Shown here: piece by piece, positions 7,929-16,426 of the stretch
Layout of the letters: each line of letters begins with the position of its first letter
Numbering within the stretch: position 1 is the stretch's first letter
NCBI GenBank assembly: GCA_046052145.1
Contig: JBJOMW010000001.1
Span: forward strand, 558,001 to 622,000
Direction of reading: 5' to 3'
Origin: Falsiroseomonas sp046052145
GTDB lineage: Bacteria > Pseudomonadota > Alphaproteobacteria > Acetobacterales > Acetobacteraceae
DNA length: 64,000 nucleotides
Notes under the pieces: model-generated
The model's database searches: none
Told to the model about the DNA's origin: nothing
What the model saw: the letters and a program-made list of their open reading frames with translations, nothing else
Program-made: the position numbers and the translations under genes

Positions 7929-9415
7929 CGCGTCAGCACCCGCCTCACCGCATCCTTCCAGACATCGTAGCGCGCATCGGCCTCCTCGCGCGCCATGTGC
8001 GGCGTGAAGCGGCGTTCCAGCCGCCAATGCGCCGCCGCCGGGCCGGGCGCCGGCAGCAGCCCGGCCTGGAGCCCGGCGAGATAGGCCGCACCAAGCGCCG
8101 TCGTCTCCCGCACCTCGGGCCGGTCCACCGGCGCTCCGAGCAGGTCGGACAGGAACTGCATCGTCCAGTCGGAAGCGACCATGCCGCCATCCACGCGCAG
8201 CACGCGCCCGCCACCGGCCGCGGCCCAATCGGCTTCCATCGCCTCGATCAGGTCGCGGGTCTGGAAGGCCACGGATTCCAACGCCGCACGCGCGATCTCC
8301 GCCGGGCCGGTGCCGCGCGTGAGGCCGAGGATGGCGCCGCGCGCCTCCGCATCCCAGTACGGCGCGCCGAGGCCGACAAAGGCCGGCACGAACACCACGC
8401 GCTGGGCCGGATCGGCCTGCTGCGCCAGCGCGCCGCTCTCGGCCGCATCGGCGAAGAGCTTCAGCCCGTCACGCAGCCATTGCACCGCGGCGCCGGCGAC
8501 GAAGATCGCGCCTTCCAGCGCATAGGTCCGCGTTCCGCCGAGCTGCCAGGCGAGCGTCGTCAGCAGCCGGTTGTTGGAGGTGACCGGCGCGTCGCCGGTG
8601 TTCAGCAGCGCGAAGCAGCCGGTGCCATAGGTGGCCTTGACCATGCCTGGCGCGAAGCAGGCCTGGCCGAGCGTCGCAGCATGCTGGTCGCCGGCAATGC
8701 CGCGGATCGGCACCGCGGCGCCGAGCAGCGCGGGATCGGTGGTACCGAATTCCGCCGCGCAGTCGCGGATTTCGGGCAGTACGGCGCGCGGGATGCCGAA
8801 CAGGCGCAGCAGATCGTCGTCCCAATCGCCGCGGCGGATGTCGTAGAGCATGGTGCGGCAGGCATTCGTGGCATCGGTCGCGTGCACGCGACCGCCCGTC
8901 AGGCGCCACAGCAGGAAACTATCCACCGTGCCGAAGGCCAGCGTGCCGCGCGCAGCGGCCTCCCGCGCGCCGGGGATCGTCTCCAGCAGCCAGGCGAGCT
9001 TGGTGGCGGAGAAATAGGGGTCGCAGAGCAGCCCGGTCTTGGCGGAGATCGCCGCTGCCGCGCCGTCTGCGGCCAGCCGCGCGCATTGCGCGGCGGTGCG
9101 CCTATCCTGCCAGACGATGGCGCGATGCAGCGCGCGCCCCGTGGCGCGGTCCCACAGCAGCGTTGTCTCGCGCTGATTGGTGATGCCGATGCCGGCGACC
9201 TCGGCGGCTGCGGTGCCGCCTTGCGCCAGCGCGTCCTTCAGCACCGAGACGGTCGCGGACCAGATATCCTCGGGCTCGTGCTCGACCCATCCCGGGGAGG
9301 GGTAGTGCTGCGGCAGCGGAAGCTGCGCGGTCGCGCGCGGCACCAGCGCCGCGTCATGCAGGATGGCGCGCGTCGAGGTCGTGCCCTGGTCGAGGGCCAG
9401 CAGGGCGTCCTTCAT
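7925..9415 (-). CDS. glpK: Glycerol kinase (FGGY family)
   Basis: A 496-residue cytosolic kinase that phosphorylates glycerol to sn-glycerol 3-phosphate with ATP. The phosphate-1 loop is DQGTTSTRA at residues 9-17. Glycerol-site motifs follow: ITNQRET, AIVWQDRR, and GTVDSFLLWRLTGG. The ATPase-domain motifs are GIAGDQHAATLGQ, KATYGTGCF and LRVDGGMVASDW. The length equals the family norm. The ATG at 9415 is chosen because translation from there begins MKDALLALDQGTT; the longer frame upstream reads into the divergent spacer. No glpD, glpF or glpR is adjacent; instead it is coupled by an ATGA overlap to the SelA-like gene, so a related polyol cannot be excluded. Confidence 0.9.
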   Translation of the reverse strand: MKDALLALDQGTTSTRAILHDAALVPRATAQLPLPQHYPSPGWVEHEPEDIWSATVSVLKDALAQGGTAAAEVAGIGITNQRETTLLWDRATGRALHRAIVWQDRRTAAQCARLAADGAAAAISAKTGLLCDPYFSATKLAWLLETIPGAREAAARGTLAFGTVDSFLLWRLTGGRVHATDATNACRTMLYDIRRGDWDDDLLRLFGIPRAVLPEIRDCAAEFGTTDPALLGAAVPIRGIAGDQHAATLGQACFAPGMVKATYGTGCFALLNTGDAPVTSNNRLLTTLAWQLGGTRTYALEGAIFVAGAAVQWLRDGLKLFADAAESGALAQQADPAQRVVFVPAFVGLGAPYWDAEARGAILGLTRGTGPAEIARAALESVAFQTRDLIEAMEADWAAAGGGRVLRVDGGMVASDWTMQFLSDLLGAPVDRPEVRETTALGAAYLAGLQAGLLPAPGPAAAHWRLERRFTPHMAREEADARYDVWKDAVRRVLTR

Positions 9416-9492
9416 CCCGTCTCCTCCCCAAGGCGGCGCTGCATCTGGATATCGGCAACGCCCTGCCGCGCGCAACCCGCACAGCCTGCCCG

Positions 9493-9521
9493 GTGTCGCG
9501 CGGCTGGCTGCATTGCGACAC
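9493..9521. promoter_or_regulatory. Candidate operator in glpK/SDR divergent spacer
   Basis: Perfect seven-base arms GTGTCGC (9493-9499) and GCGACAC (9515-9521), about two helical turns apart, lie midway between the divergent glpK and SDR starts. This is the position expected of a shared operator. No regulator is identified. Confidence 0.25.
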
Positions 9522-9581
9522 GCGGCGGGCCGTTCCACCATGCCGGATCGGTGTGGCGACTGGCCGGAAGGAGTTGGGTGC

Positions 9582-10301
9582 GTGACGGCGATCGTGGTGA
9601 CGGGCGGCTCGGGCGGCATCGGTCGCGCCATCGTGCGGCGCGCGGCGGAAGCGGGCTGGCGTCCCATCGTGCTCGACCTGCGCCCCCCGCAGGACGCGCT
9701 GCCGAGCGAGGTGTTCGTGCCCTGCGACTTCGCGGACCTTGCCACGACGCGCGCTGTGCTGGCGCAGGTGGCGGTGGCCTATGCGCCGACGCGGCTGGTC
9801 AACAATGTCGGCATCGTCCGGCCCGCGCCGCTCGAGGAGACGAGCGTCGAGGATCTGGTGGCGGTGATGGATGTGAACCTGCGCAGTGCCATCCTGGCGG
9901 CGCAGGCGCTGCTGCCGGCGATGCGGGAGGCCGGCTTTGGGCGCATCGTGAATATCGCGAGCCGCGCTGCGCTGGGGAAGGAGTTGCGCAGCGCCTATGC
10001 GGCCAGCAAGGCAGGCCTGATCGGGTTGACGCGCACCTGGGCGCTGGAGCTCGCCAGCCAGGGCATCACGGTGAATGCGATCGGCCCCGGCCCGATCGCG
10101 ACCGAGCTGTTCCGCCGCGCCAATCCGGACAACAGCCCGAAGACGCGGGCGATCATCGAGGGCGTGCCAGTGAAGCGGCTCGGCACGCCAGAGGATGTGG
10201 CGCATGGCTGCGCCTTCTTCCTCGACGACCGGGCCGGCTTCGTCACGGGCCAGGTCGTCTATGTCTGCGGCGGCATGACGGTGGGCATCGCCGCCGTCTG
10301 A
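9582..10301 (+). CDS. SDR family oxidoreductase
   Basis: 239 residues from a GTG start preceded by GGAAGGAG. The SDR motifs are complete: VTGGSGGIGRA near the N-terminus, VNNVGIV for the NNAG motif, and YAASKAGL with the catalytic Tyr/Lys. PGPIATELF and the C-terminal GQVVYVCGGM follow the classical SDR pattern. NAD(P)-dependent; substrate unknown. It is divergent from glpK and its stop directly abuts the stop of the converging tctA gene, leaving no room for a separate terminator. Confidence 0.88.
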   Translation: MTAIVVTGGSGGIGRAIVRRAAEAGWRPIVLDLRPPQDALPSEVFVPCDFADLATTRAVLAQVAVAYAPTRLVNNVGIVRPAPLEETSVEDLVAVMDVNLRSAILAAQALLPAMREAGFGRIVNIASRAALGKELRSAYAASKAGLIGLTRTWALELASQGITVNAIGPGPIATELFRRANPDNSPKTRAIIEGVPVKRLGTPEDVAHGCAFFLDDRAGFVTGQVVYVCGGMTVGIAAV

Positions 10302-11801
10302 TCAGGCCTGCGCAGGGGCGCGGCTGCGGAACAGCCGTGCCGCAACCGGCCACAGCAGCCCCGCCGCCGTCACTGCGAACAGCACCAGCGCGATCGGCCG
10401 GCCGGCGAATCCGGCCAGCACGCTGCCCGCGTCGTCGCCGAAGATGATCAGCGACTGCTTCAGCGTTTCCTCCACCATGCCGCCGAGCACGAGCCCCATG
10501 ATCAGCGGCGCAGGCGAGAAACCGGCGCGGCGGAACAGGAAGCCGACGACGCCAGCGGCCAGCATCACATAGACATCGCCCATGGACTGGTTCGGGCCAT
10601 AGGCGCCGACGACTGACAGCACGAAGACCGCGGGCCAGAGGAAGGCGGGCGGGATGAGGCTGATGCGCGCGAACAGCCGCGCCATCGAAAGACCCATCAC
10701 CAGGTAGAAGATATTGGCGGCCAGCATGGAGGCGAAGACGGCGTAGAGCAGGGTCGGCTGTTCGGTGAACAGGTGCGGCCCGGGCCGGACGCCCTGCACG
10801 ATCAGGCCAGCGAGGATGATCGCCGTGGTGGCGCTGCCGGGGATGCCGAGTGCCAGCGTCGGTACCATGGATCCGCCGACAGCGGCGTTGTTCGCCGCTT
10901 CCGGACCTGCCACGCCTTCGATGCTGCCCTTGCCGAACTCTTCCTTGTGCTTCGACCAGCGGCGCGTCTCATTGTAGCCGATCAGCGCGGCGGTGGTGGC
11001 GCCCAATGCGGGCAGGGCGCCGATGAAGGTGCCGATGCCGCTGCCGATCCAGATGGAGCGCATGCACTTCTTCATCTCGGCCCAGCCCGGCACGCGGGCT
11101 GCGTCGGCGAAGACGATCTGCGCCTTGCCATAGCGGCGCGCGGCCTGGTCAAGCATCTCGCCCACGGCGAACAGGCCGATCAGCACGGGCACGAAGCCGA
11201 TGCCATCCGACAATTCCATGACGCCAAAGGCATAACGCTCGACGCCAGTGGTCAGGTCCATGCCGACGGTGGCGATCAGCAGGCCGAGGGCTGCGGCGAT
11301 CAGGTTCTTGATCGCGCTGTCGCCGCCGATCGCGGCGCACATCGAAAGCCCGAACAGCGCGAGGGCGAAGTATTCGGGCGGGCCGAAGTTATAGGCCGCG
11401 CGCGCCAGCATCGGAGCGGCGACGATCAGCACGATGACGCTGACAATGCCGCCGATGGCGGACGAGACGGCCGACATGCCGAGCGCGAGGCCCGCCTGGC
11501 CTTTCTCGGCCATCTTGTAGCCCTCGAGCGCGGTCGCGCTGGCGGAGGGATCGCCCGGCGCATTTACCAGGATCGCCGTGATGGAGCCGCCAAAATTCGC
11601 GGCGCAGTAGATGGCGCCGAGGAAGCAGATCGCCGGGATCGGCCCCATCGCGATCGTCATCGGCAGCATCAGCGCGATGGTGGTGGAGCCGCTGATACCC
11701 GGTAGGGCGCCGACGAAGATGCCAAGCACGGTGCCCAGCAGCACCATCAACATCACATACGGGTCCACCAGGATGGCGAGACCGCCCAGAAAACCTTCCA
11801 C
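10302..11801 (-). CDS. tctA: Tripartite tricarboxylate transporter permease TctA
   Basis: A 499-residue inner-membrane protein with about a dozen hydrophobic segments. It opens with the TctA signature GALPGISGSTTIALMLPMT, followed by NAPGDPSASATALEGY and, in the second half, a mirrored motif GALPALGATTAALIGYNETRRW. It moves a carboxylate captured by a Bug/TctC receptor, using an ion gradient. The start is a GTG four bases after the tctB stop, and the order bug-tctB-tctA forms one operon on the minus strand under a GntR-family gene. Confidence 0.95.
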   Translation of the reverse strand: MEGFLGGLAILVDPYVMLMVLLGTVLGIFVGALPGISGSTTIALMLPMTIAMGPIPAICFLGAIYCAANFGGSITAILVNAPGDPSASATALEGYKMAEKGQAGLALGMSAVSSAIGGIVSVIVLIVAAPMLARAAYNFGPPEYFALALFGLSMCAAIGGDSAIKNLIAAALGLLIATVGMDLTTGVERYAFGVMELSDGIGFVPVLIGLFAVGEMLDQAARRYGKAQIVFADAARVPGWAEMKKCMRSIWIGSGIGTFIGALPALGATTAALIGYNETRRWSKHKEEFGKGSIEGVAGPEAANNAAVGGSMVPTLALGIPGSATTAIILAGLIVQGVRPGPHLFTEQPTLLYAVFASMLAANIFYLVMGLSMARLFARISLIPPAFLWPAVFVLSVVGAYGPNQSMGDVYVMLAAGVVGFLFRRAGFSPAPLIMGLVLGGMVEETLKQSLIIFGDDAGSVLAGFAGRPIALVLFAVTAAGLLWPVAARLFRSRAPAQA

Positions 11802-11805
11802 GCGC

Positions 11806-12279
11806 CTAACCCCCGAAGACCACGCCGCCGGGCAGCGTCAGCCGGAAAGCCTTCACGAACACAAGCCAGAGCGCGAGCGTCAGCCCGCCGGAGACCGCCA
11901 GCAGTAGCGGGATGCGCCGCTCGCCCCAGATCCAGCCCGTGGCGACCATGAACAGCGCGCCAGCGCCGAGCATCCCGAACAGGACCAGGACCGGGATGAA
12001 CAGCAGGCAGCAGGCCCAGATCGCCACCGCCCCGCCATCCGGCGCGACATTGTCGGGATCGGGCGCCCCCGGCTCCTGCAGCGCCAGCAGTGCTGCGAGG
12101 CCAAGGATGATCAGGCAGATCAGGCGCGGGAACTCCACCGCGCCGAGCCCCGGCAGGCCCGGCGGCACCGGATCGAAGAGATAGGTGCCGGCGAAGGCCG
12201 CCGCCGCCACCAGCGCGACAAGCGCCGCGCTGATGCGGTTGACGGGGCTTCGCGGCGACGGCGCGGTGGAAGCGTTCAT
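11806..12279 (-). CDS. tctB: Tripartite tricarboxylate transporter small subunit TctB
   Basis: 157 residues with four hydrophobic segments (about 16-36, 52-66, 86-118 and 126-145), the usual topology of the poorly conserved TctB family. Identification relies on this topology, on the GAVEFPRLICLIILGLAAL segment typical of TctB, and on its place between the receptor and TctA. Its ATG overlaps the receptor stop as ATGA. Confidence 0.88.
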   Translation of the reverse strand: MNASTAPSPRSPVNRISAALVALVAAAAFAGTYLFDPVPPGLPGLGAVEFPRLICLIILGLAALLALQEPGAPDPDNVAPDGGAVAIWACCLLFIPVLVLFGMLGAGALFMVATGWIWGERRIPLLLAVSGGLTLALWLVFVKAFRLTLPGGVVFGG

Positions 12280-13259
12280 CGCAGCAGGCCGAGCGCGGTC
12301 AGCGCCTCACGGCCTTCCTCATGGAAGCCGGCGAGCTGGCGGCCCCAGGCCTCGCGGCCGACGACGGACTCGAGGCTCTGGCCGGTGTTCTCGAGGTAGC
12401 CGCGATACATCGGCGTGGACATGGCGCGGACCAGCCCTTGTTCGAGCCGCGCGACCCGATCTTCCGGCGTGCCGCGCAGCACGGCGAAGCCGCGCACGGT
12501 GGAAGCCACGGCGTTGATGCCAAGCTCCTTGGCGGTCGGCGTGTTGGGGAAGCCCGGCATGCGCGCCTCCGACAGGACCATCAGCGGGCGGACCTCGCCG
12601 GCGCGGAGCTGGGCCTCGGCTTCGGCCGGGTTCAGCAGGCCGACATCGATGTTGCCGCCGACGAGGTTGATCACGATCTCGCCGCCGCCGCGGAAGGGCA
12701 CCAGGGTCGGCTGCTGCAGCTGCGCCGCGCGGCCGAAGGCGAAGACCGCCACATGGTCCACGCCGCCGACATGCGTGCCGCCGAAGCGCAAGCTGCGCGC
12801 GCGGCCGGCGGTGAGCAGGTCCTGGGGCGTGCGCAGCGGGCTGTCGCGGCGCACCAGCACCATCTGCGGGTCATCCGTCGCGCGCGCCAGCGGGATCAGG
12901 TCTGTCAGCTGCGGCAGGTTGCGGTTGCGCAGCATGGTCAGCAGGTGGGTCTGCGTCATCAGGATGATGGTGTGCCCATCCGCCGGCTTGGAGGCGAGGT
13001 ATTGCAGCGCCTGCGCGCCCGACCCGGCGGTGCGGTTCACCACCGTCAGCTCCTGGCGGAATTCAGCCGGCGCGCCGACCATCATCATGCGCGCGGTGAT
13101 GTCGGTGCCGCCGCCGACGCCGGCATGCGTCACGACTTCGATGGTGCGGGAGGGGAAGGCCTCCTGCGCGCGGAGGCTAGCGGGCGCGAGCAGCCCCGCG
13201 CCGAGCGCCGAGGCGCCGGCCAGCAGGCCGCGACGGCCGATCCTTGTGGTCTCGGTCAT
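12276..13259 (-). CDS. Bug/TctC-type receptor of the tctAB operon
   Basis: 327 residues with a Tat-like leader (IGRRGLLAGASALG) ending near LRAQE. Family motifs are FPSRTIEVVTHAGVGGGTD, NRTAGSGAQALQY and the PADGHTIIL segment. It is the dedicated periplasmic ligand-binding subunit for the downstream TctBA permease, as the ATGA overlap with tctB shows. Its VTHAGVGGGTDI differs from the more common VPFPPGG-TD loop of the other Bug proteins here, so the ligand may differ. The first 83 bases overlap the 3' end of the upstream GntR gene. Confidence 0.92.
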   Translation of the reverse strand: MTETTRIGRRGLLAGASALGAGLLAPASLRAQEAFPSRTIEVVTHAGVGGGTDITARMMMVGAPAEFRQELTVVNRTAGSGAQALQYLASKPADGHTIILMTQTHLLTMLRNRNLPQLTDLIPLARATDDPQMVLVRRDSPLRTPQDLLTAGRARSLRFGGTHVGGVDHVAVFAFGRAAQLQQPTLVPFRGGGEIVINLVGGNIDVGLLNPAEAEAQLRAGEVRPLMVLSEARMPGFPNTPTAKELGINAVASTVRGFAVLRGTPEDRVARLEQGLVRAMSTPMYRGYLENTGQSLESVVGREAWGRQLAGFHEEGREALTALGLLR

Positions 13260-14061
13260 GATTCTCTCCCTTGGCTGCCGTTGTGCGCGGCGTCTTGGTG
13301 GATGTGGACGGGGCCGGCGTGGTCCCGGTGGACTGGAAGCGGCGCTTGCCGCCGGCGATATGCACTTCGCCGGCCGCGCGGGCGGTGGCGGGGTCGCGTG
13401 CGGCGATGGCGCGCAGGATCGCCGCGTGTTCGGCGTTGCTCTCGCGCATATTCTCGGGCTGGACCAGGGCGCGGCGGCGATAGAGGTGCAACTCGTTGCC
13501 GAGCTCGGCATAGAGGCGCCGCGCGCGCGGGCCGCCGCCGAATTCCAGCAGGGCTGCGTGGAAGTCGAGATTGGCGGCGTAGTAGGAAGCGGCCTCATCG
13601 GCGCGCCAGGCGGCTTCCATCCGCTTCACCAACGCGCGCAGCGCGGCGAGCTGCGCGGCCGTGCCCGTCTCTGCCAGGCGTGCGCAGGCGAGCCCCGTGA
13701 TGGCAGCGCGGATGTCGTAGATCTCAAGCGCTTCTTCGGCGCTGACCTGGCGGACATAGCTGCCCTGGTTGCGCACCGCGACGACAAGGCCGCTGCGCTC
13801 AAGGCCCCGCACCGCTTCGCGCACCGGCCCGCGGGAGACGCCGAGGCGGGTGGCAAGCGCGGCTTCGTTGAGCCGTTCCCCGGCGGCGAGGCTGCCGGCC
13901 AGGATCAGCCGCTCGATCTCCTGCGCGACGAGGGAGGAGAGGGAGCGGGTGCGGACGATGTCGAGCGGGGAGGGGGCGGTCTCGCGCGGCAGCGGCTCGG
14001 CCGCCGGCACCGTCGTGCCGCGGGCGGTCCCGTTCCGGGCGCGCTTGCCTGTTTCCCCCAT
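13177..14061 (-). CDS. GntR family (FadR/FCD) transcriptional regulator
   Basis: A one-component regulator. A winged-helix DNA-binding domain (EIERLILAGSLAAGERLNEA, then TRLGVSRGPVREAVRGLERSGLV) is followed by a helical FCD ligand domain (IYDIRAAITGLACARLAE, NLDFHAALLE, EHAAILRAIAARDPATARAA). FCD regulators usually sense carboxylates, matching the tct operon it precedes and the CoA-transferase operon divergent from it. The ATG at 14061 is preferred to a GTG at 14091; neither has a clear Shine-Dalgarno. The last 83 bases run, in another frame, into the receptor gene, giving a basic low-complexity tail that may be non-functional. Confidence 0.87.
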   Translation of the reverse strand: MGETGKRARNGTARGTTVPAAEPLPRETAPSPLDIVRTRSLSSLVAQEIERLILAGSLAAGERLNEAALATRLGVSRGPVREAVRGLERSGLVVAVRNQGSYVRQVSAEEALEIYDIRAAITGLACARLAETGTAAQLAALRALVKRMEAAWRADEAASYYAANLDFHAALLEFGGGPRARRLYAELGNELHLYRRRALVQPENMRESNAEHAAILRAIAARDPATARAAGEVHIAGGKRRFQSTGTTPAPSTSTKTPRTTAAKGENHDRDHKDRPSRPAGRRLGARRGAARAR

Positions 14062-14114
14062 GGGCGCGAAACTGCTTCCAGCGACTGTCACCTGTCAACA
14101 GTTTGCGGCGGCTG

Positions 14115-14124
14115 GCACCGGTGC
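14115..14124. promoter_or_regulatory. Palindrome GCACCGGTGC before the CoA-transferase gene
   Basis: A perfect ten-base palindrome lies 31 bases upstream of the CoA-transferase start, inside the spacer shared with the divergent GntR gene. A TTGACA hexamer reading toward the GntR gene lies close by, around 14093-14098. The palindrome could be the autoregulatory site of the GntR protein; this is inferred from position only. Confidence 0.25.
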
Positions 14125-14154
14125 TAATCAAGCCGCCCGCAGGAGGAACCGCCT

Positions 14155-15366
14155 ATGCCCGAAGGTCACATGCCGCAGCCCCAGCTGGCCTCGACCGCGC
14201 TGTCGCGCTTCAAGGTGCTGGACCTGACGCGCGTGCGCTCCGGCCCCACCTGCGTGCGCCAGCTGGCCGATTGGGGCGCACAGGTTATCAAGATCGAGAT
14301 GCCGCCCGCGCTGGATGAAGGCGACCCGATGGGTGGGCCGCGCCAGGGCTCCGACTTCCAGAACCTGCACCGCAACAAGCGGGGCATGACGCTGAACCTG
14401 AAGTCGCCCGAAGGCGTCGCGCTGTTCAAGAAGCTGGCGGAGAGCGCCGACGTCATCGTCGAGAATTTCCGCCCCGACGTGAAGCAGCGGCTCGGCATCG
14501 ACTACGAGTCGATGGCGAAGGTGAATCCGCGCATCGTCTATGCCTCGATCTCCGGCTTCGGCCAGGACGGGCCCTATGCGACGCGCCCGGGCTTCGACCA
14601 GATCGCGCAGGGCATGGGCGGGCTGATGTCCATCACCGGCCTGCCGGGCCAGGGCCCCGTGCGCGTCGGCATCCCGATCGCCGATCTCACGGCCGGCATC
14701 TTCGCCGCCCAAGGCATCCTGGTGGCGCTGCTGGAACGCGAAGTGTCGGGCAAGGGCCAGTGGGTGCAGACCTCGCTGCTTCAGGCGCAGGTCTTCATGC
14801 TGGACTTCCAGGCCAGCCGCTGGCTGATGGAAGGCCAGGTGCCGAAGCAGGCGGGCAACAACCACCCGACCTCCATCCCGACCGGCGTCTTCACCACCTC
14901 GGACGGCTACATGAACATCGCTGCGTCGGGGAACAAGATCTGGGAACGCTGCGCGCGCGCGCTCGGCCGTGACGATTTGCTGGCGGATGAGCGCTACAAG
15001 ACCGCCGGTGGCCGCAGCCAGCACCGCGACGAGCTGAATGCCGAGCTTGAGAAGACGACGCGCACCAACACCACCGCGCATTGGGTGGCGGCGCTGAACG
15101 AGGGCGGCGTGCCCTGCGGCCCGATCTACAAGGTGGATGAGATGTTCGCCGACCCGCAGGTGCAGCATCTTGGCCTGGCGCAGACATCCGAAGGCAGCGC
15201 CGGCCGCGAGGTCGCCTATGTCAGCCAGCCGATCAAGCTCTCGCGCACGCCGTCGAAGATCGTCGCGCACCCGCCGGAGCTTGGGCAGCACACGGACGAC
15301 ATCCTGGCCGAAGCCGGCCTCGACAAGGCCACGATCGACGATTTGCGCGCGCGGCAGGTGATCTGA
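14155..15366 (+). CDS. CaiB/BaiF class III CoA-transferase
   Basis: 403 residues covering the full two-domain class III fold. Motifs in order: FKVLDLTRVRSGPTCVRQLADWGAQVIKIE, NLHRNKRGMTLNLKSPEG, VENFRPDVKQRLGIDY, SGFGQDGPYATRPGFDQ, and IPIADLTAGIFAAQG. Asp177 in that last motif corresponds to the nucleophilic aspartate of formyl-CoA transferase. The enzyme moves CoA between acyl groups, typically from succinyl-CoA to a dicarboxylate or hydroxyacid. AGGAGGAA precedes the ATG. It leads a run of four same-strand genes whose products suit activation, crotonase-type processing and uptake of an organic acid. Confidence 0.93.
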   Translation: MPEGHMPQPQLASTALSRFKVLDLTRVRSGPTCVRQLADWGAQVIKIEMPPALDEGDPMGGPRQGSDFQNLHRNKRGMTLNLKSPEGVALFKKLAESADVIVENFRPDVKQRLGIDYESMAKVNPRIVYASISGFGQDGPYATRPGFDQIAQGMGGLMSITGLPGQGPVRVGIPIADLTAGIFAAQGILVALLEREVSGKGQWVQTSLLQAQVFMLDFQASRWLMEGQVPKQAGNNHPTSIPTGVFTTSDGYMNIAASGNKIWERCARALGRDDLLADERYKTAGGRSQHRDELNAELEKTTRTNTTAHWVAALNEGGVPCGPIYKVDEMFADPQVQHLGLAQTSEGSAGREVAYVSQPIKLSRTPSKIVAHPPELGQHTDDILAEAGLDKATIDDLRARQVI

Positions 15367-15396
15367 GGGCTGCGCGTAACCGCACCCTCACCCCAA

Positions 15397-15420
15397 CCCT
15401 CTCCCGCAGGCGGGAGAGGG
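15397..15420. repeat. REP-like hairpin repeat
   Basis: Perfect 11-base arms (15397-15407 and 15410-15420) of the CCCTCTCCCGC type around a two-base loop, preceded by CACCCTCACCCCAA. This layout is the dispersed intergenic repeat widespread in proteobacterial genomes. It lies between the CoA-transferase and crotonase genes and could attenuate readthrough or stabilise the upstream mRNA. Confidence 0.6.
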
Positions 15421-15452
15421 AGCAGAACGGCATGTGCCGAGAGGAAACGTCC

Positions 15453-16259
15453 ATGGACGGCATGATGATCACCGGGTCGGAGAAGATGCTCGGCCGCAAG
15501 GCCGACGGCATCGGCTGGATGACCTTCAACAACCCCGAGCGGCACAACGCCGTCTCGATGGAGATGTGGGAAGCGGCCGAGCGCATCCTGACCGACTTCA
15601 CGGCCGACCCCGAGGTCCGCGTCGTCGTGATCACCGGCGCGGGCGGCAAGGCCTTCGTCTCCGGTGCCGACATCTCGAAGTTCGAGAGCGAGCGCAGCAC
15701 CGAGGCGGCGGTGAATGCCTATCAGGCGCAGACCGCGAAGGTGTACGACCTGCTGGCGAATTGCCCGAAGCCGACCATCGCGATGATCCAGGGCCATTGC
15801 ATCGGCGGCGGCACGGCGCTCGCGGTCTGCTGCGACATCCGCATCTGCGGCGAGACCGCGAGCTTCGGCGTGCCTGCGGCGAAGCTCGGCCTCGGCTACC
15901 CGCTGTCGGGCCTGCGGCGGCTGGTGGATCTGGTCGGCCCGTCCTTCGCGAAGGAGATCTTCTTCACCGCCAAGCGCTGGTCCACGGAAGAAGCCCGCAT
16001 CATGGGCCTGACCAACCGCGTCGTGCCGAACGACCAGCTTGAGGCCTTCGTGGTGGATTATGCGAAGACCATCGCGGGCAATGCGCCGCTGACGGTGATG
16101 AGCAGCAAGGCGATCATCCATGAGGCGCTGAAGGACCGCGGCGCTGCGAATGAGGAGATGTGCGATCGGCTGGTGAAGGGCTGCTTCGCCAGCGAGGACT
16201 ACATCGAGGGCCGCCGCGCCTTCATGGAAAAGCGCCCGCCGCAGTTCAAGGGTCGCTGA
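15453..16259 (+). CDS. Enoyl-CoA hydratase/isomerase (crotonase) family protein
   Basis: 268 residues starting at MDGMMITG, with GAGAGGAA eight bases upstream. The crotonase fold is clear: FNNPERHNAVSMEMW, VVITGAGGKAFVSGADISKF and IQGHCIGGGTALAVCCDIRI. The two glutamates used by hydratases are both replaced: GGGCE becomes GGGTA (Thr121) and FGxPE becomes FGVPA (Ala142). Hydration by the classical mechanism is therefore unlikely. An isomerase, hydrolase, decarboxylase or thioesterase-like reaction on a CoA ester is possible. It follows the CoA-transferase in the same direction and should act on its product. Confidence 0.88.
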   Translation: MDGMMITGSEKMLGRKADGIGWMTFNNPERHNAVSMEMWEAAERILTDFTADPEVRVVVITGAGGKAFVSGADISKFESERSTEAAVNAYQAQTAKVYDLLANCPKPTIAMIQGHCIGGGTALAVCCDIRICGETASFGVPAAKLGLGYPLSGLRRLVDLVGPSFAKEIFFTAKRWSTEEARIMGLTNRVVPNDQLEAFVVDYAKTIAGNAPLTVMSSKAIIHEALKDRGAANEEMCDRLVKGCFASEDYIEGRRAFMEKRPPQFKGR

Positions 16260-16265
16260 TCCCAT

Positions 16266-16296
16266 CCCCATGGCGTTGCGCAGCAACGTCATGGGG
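16266..16296 (+). terminator. Hairpin after crotonase gene
   Basis: Fourteen-base arms (16266-16279 and 16283-16296, one mismatch) around loop GCA, starting seven bases after the stop. There is no T-run. Confidence 0.5.
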
Positions 16297-16333
16297 ACCC
16301 CGGATGGGCGCTGACCCGGTCGGGTCGGCGCCG

Positions 16334-16358
16334 CCTGCCGCGGCAAAGCCGCGGCAGG
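16334..16358. repeat. Perfect inverted repeat CCTGCCGCGGC-AAA-GCCGCGGCAGG
   Basis: Perfect 11-base arms with an AAA loop lie in the 167-base spacer between the crotonase and Bug genes, after a first hairpin. Two strong stem-loops in one spacer suggest partial termination or mRNA processing, or a dispersed repeat. Confidence 0.55.
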
Positions 16359-16426
16359 ACCCCTGGGGGCTGACAGATGCCGCAACGCCGCGCACCCTGG
16401 GGCAATTGAATCGCCAGGAGGCCCCG

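Noticed and set aside
7997..10447. An 816-codon plus-strand frame across glpK and the following SDR
   Set aside because: It is antisense to glycerol kinase and out of frame with the SDR; no family pattern.
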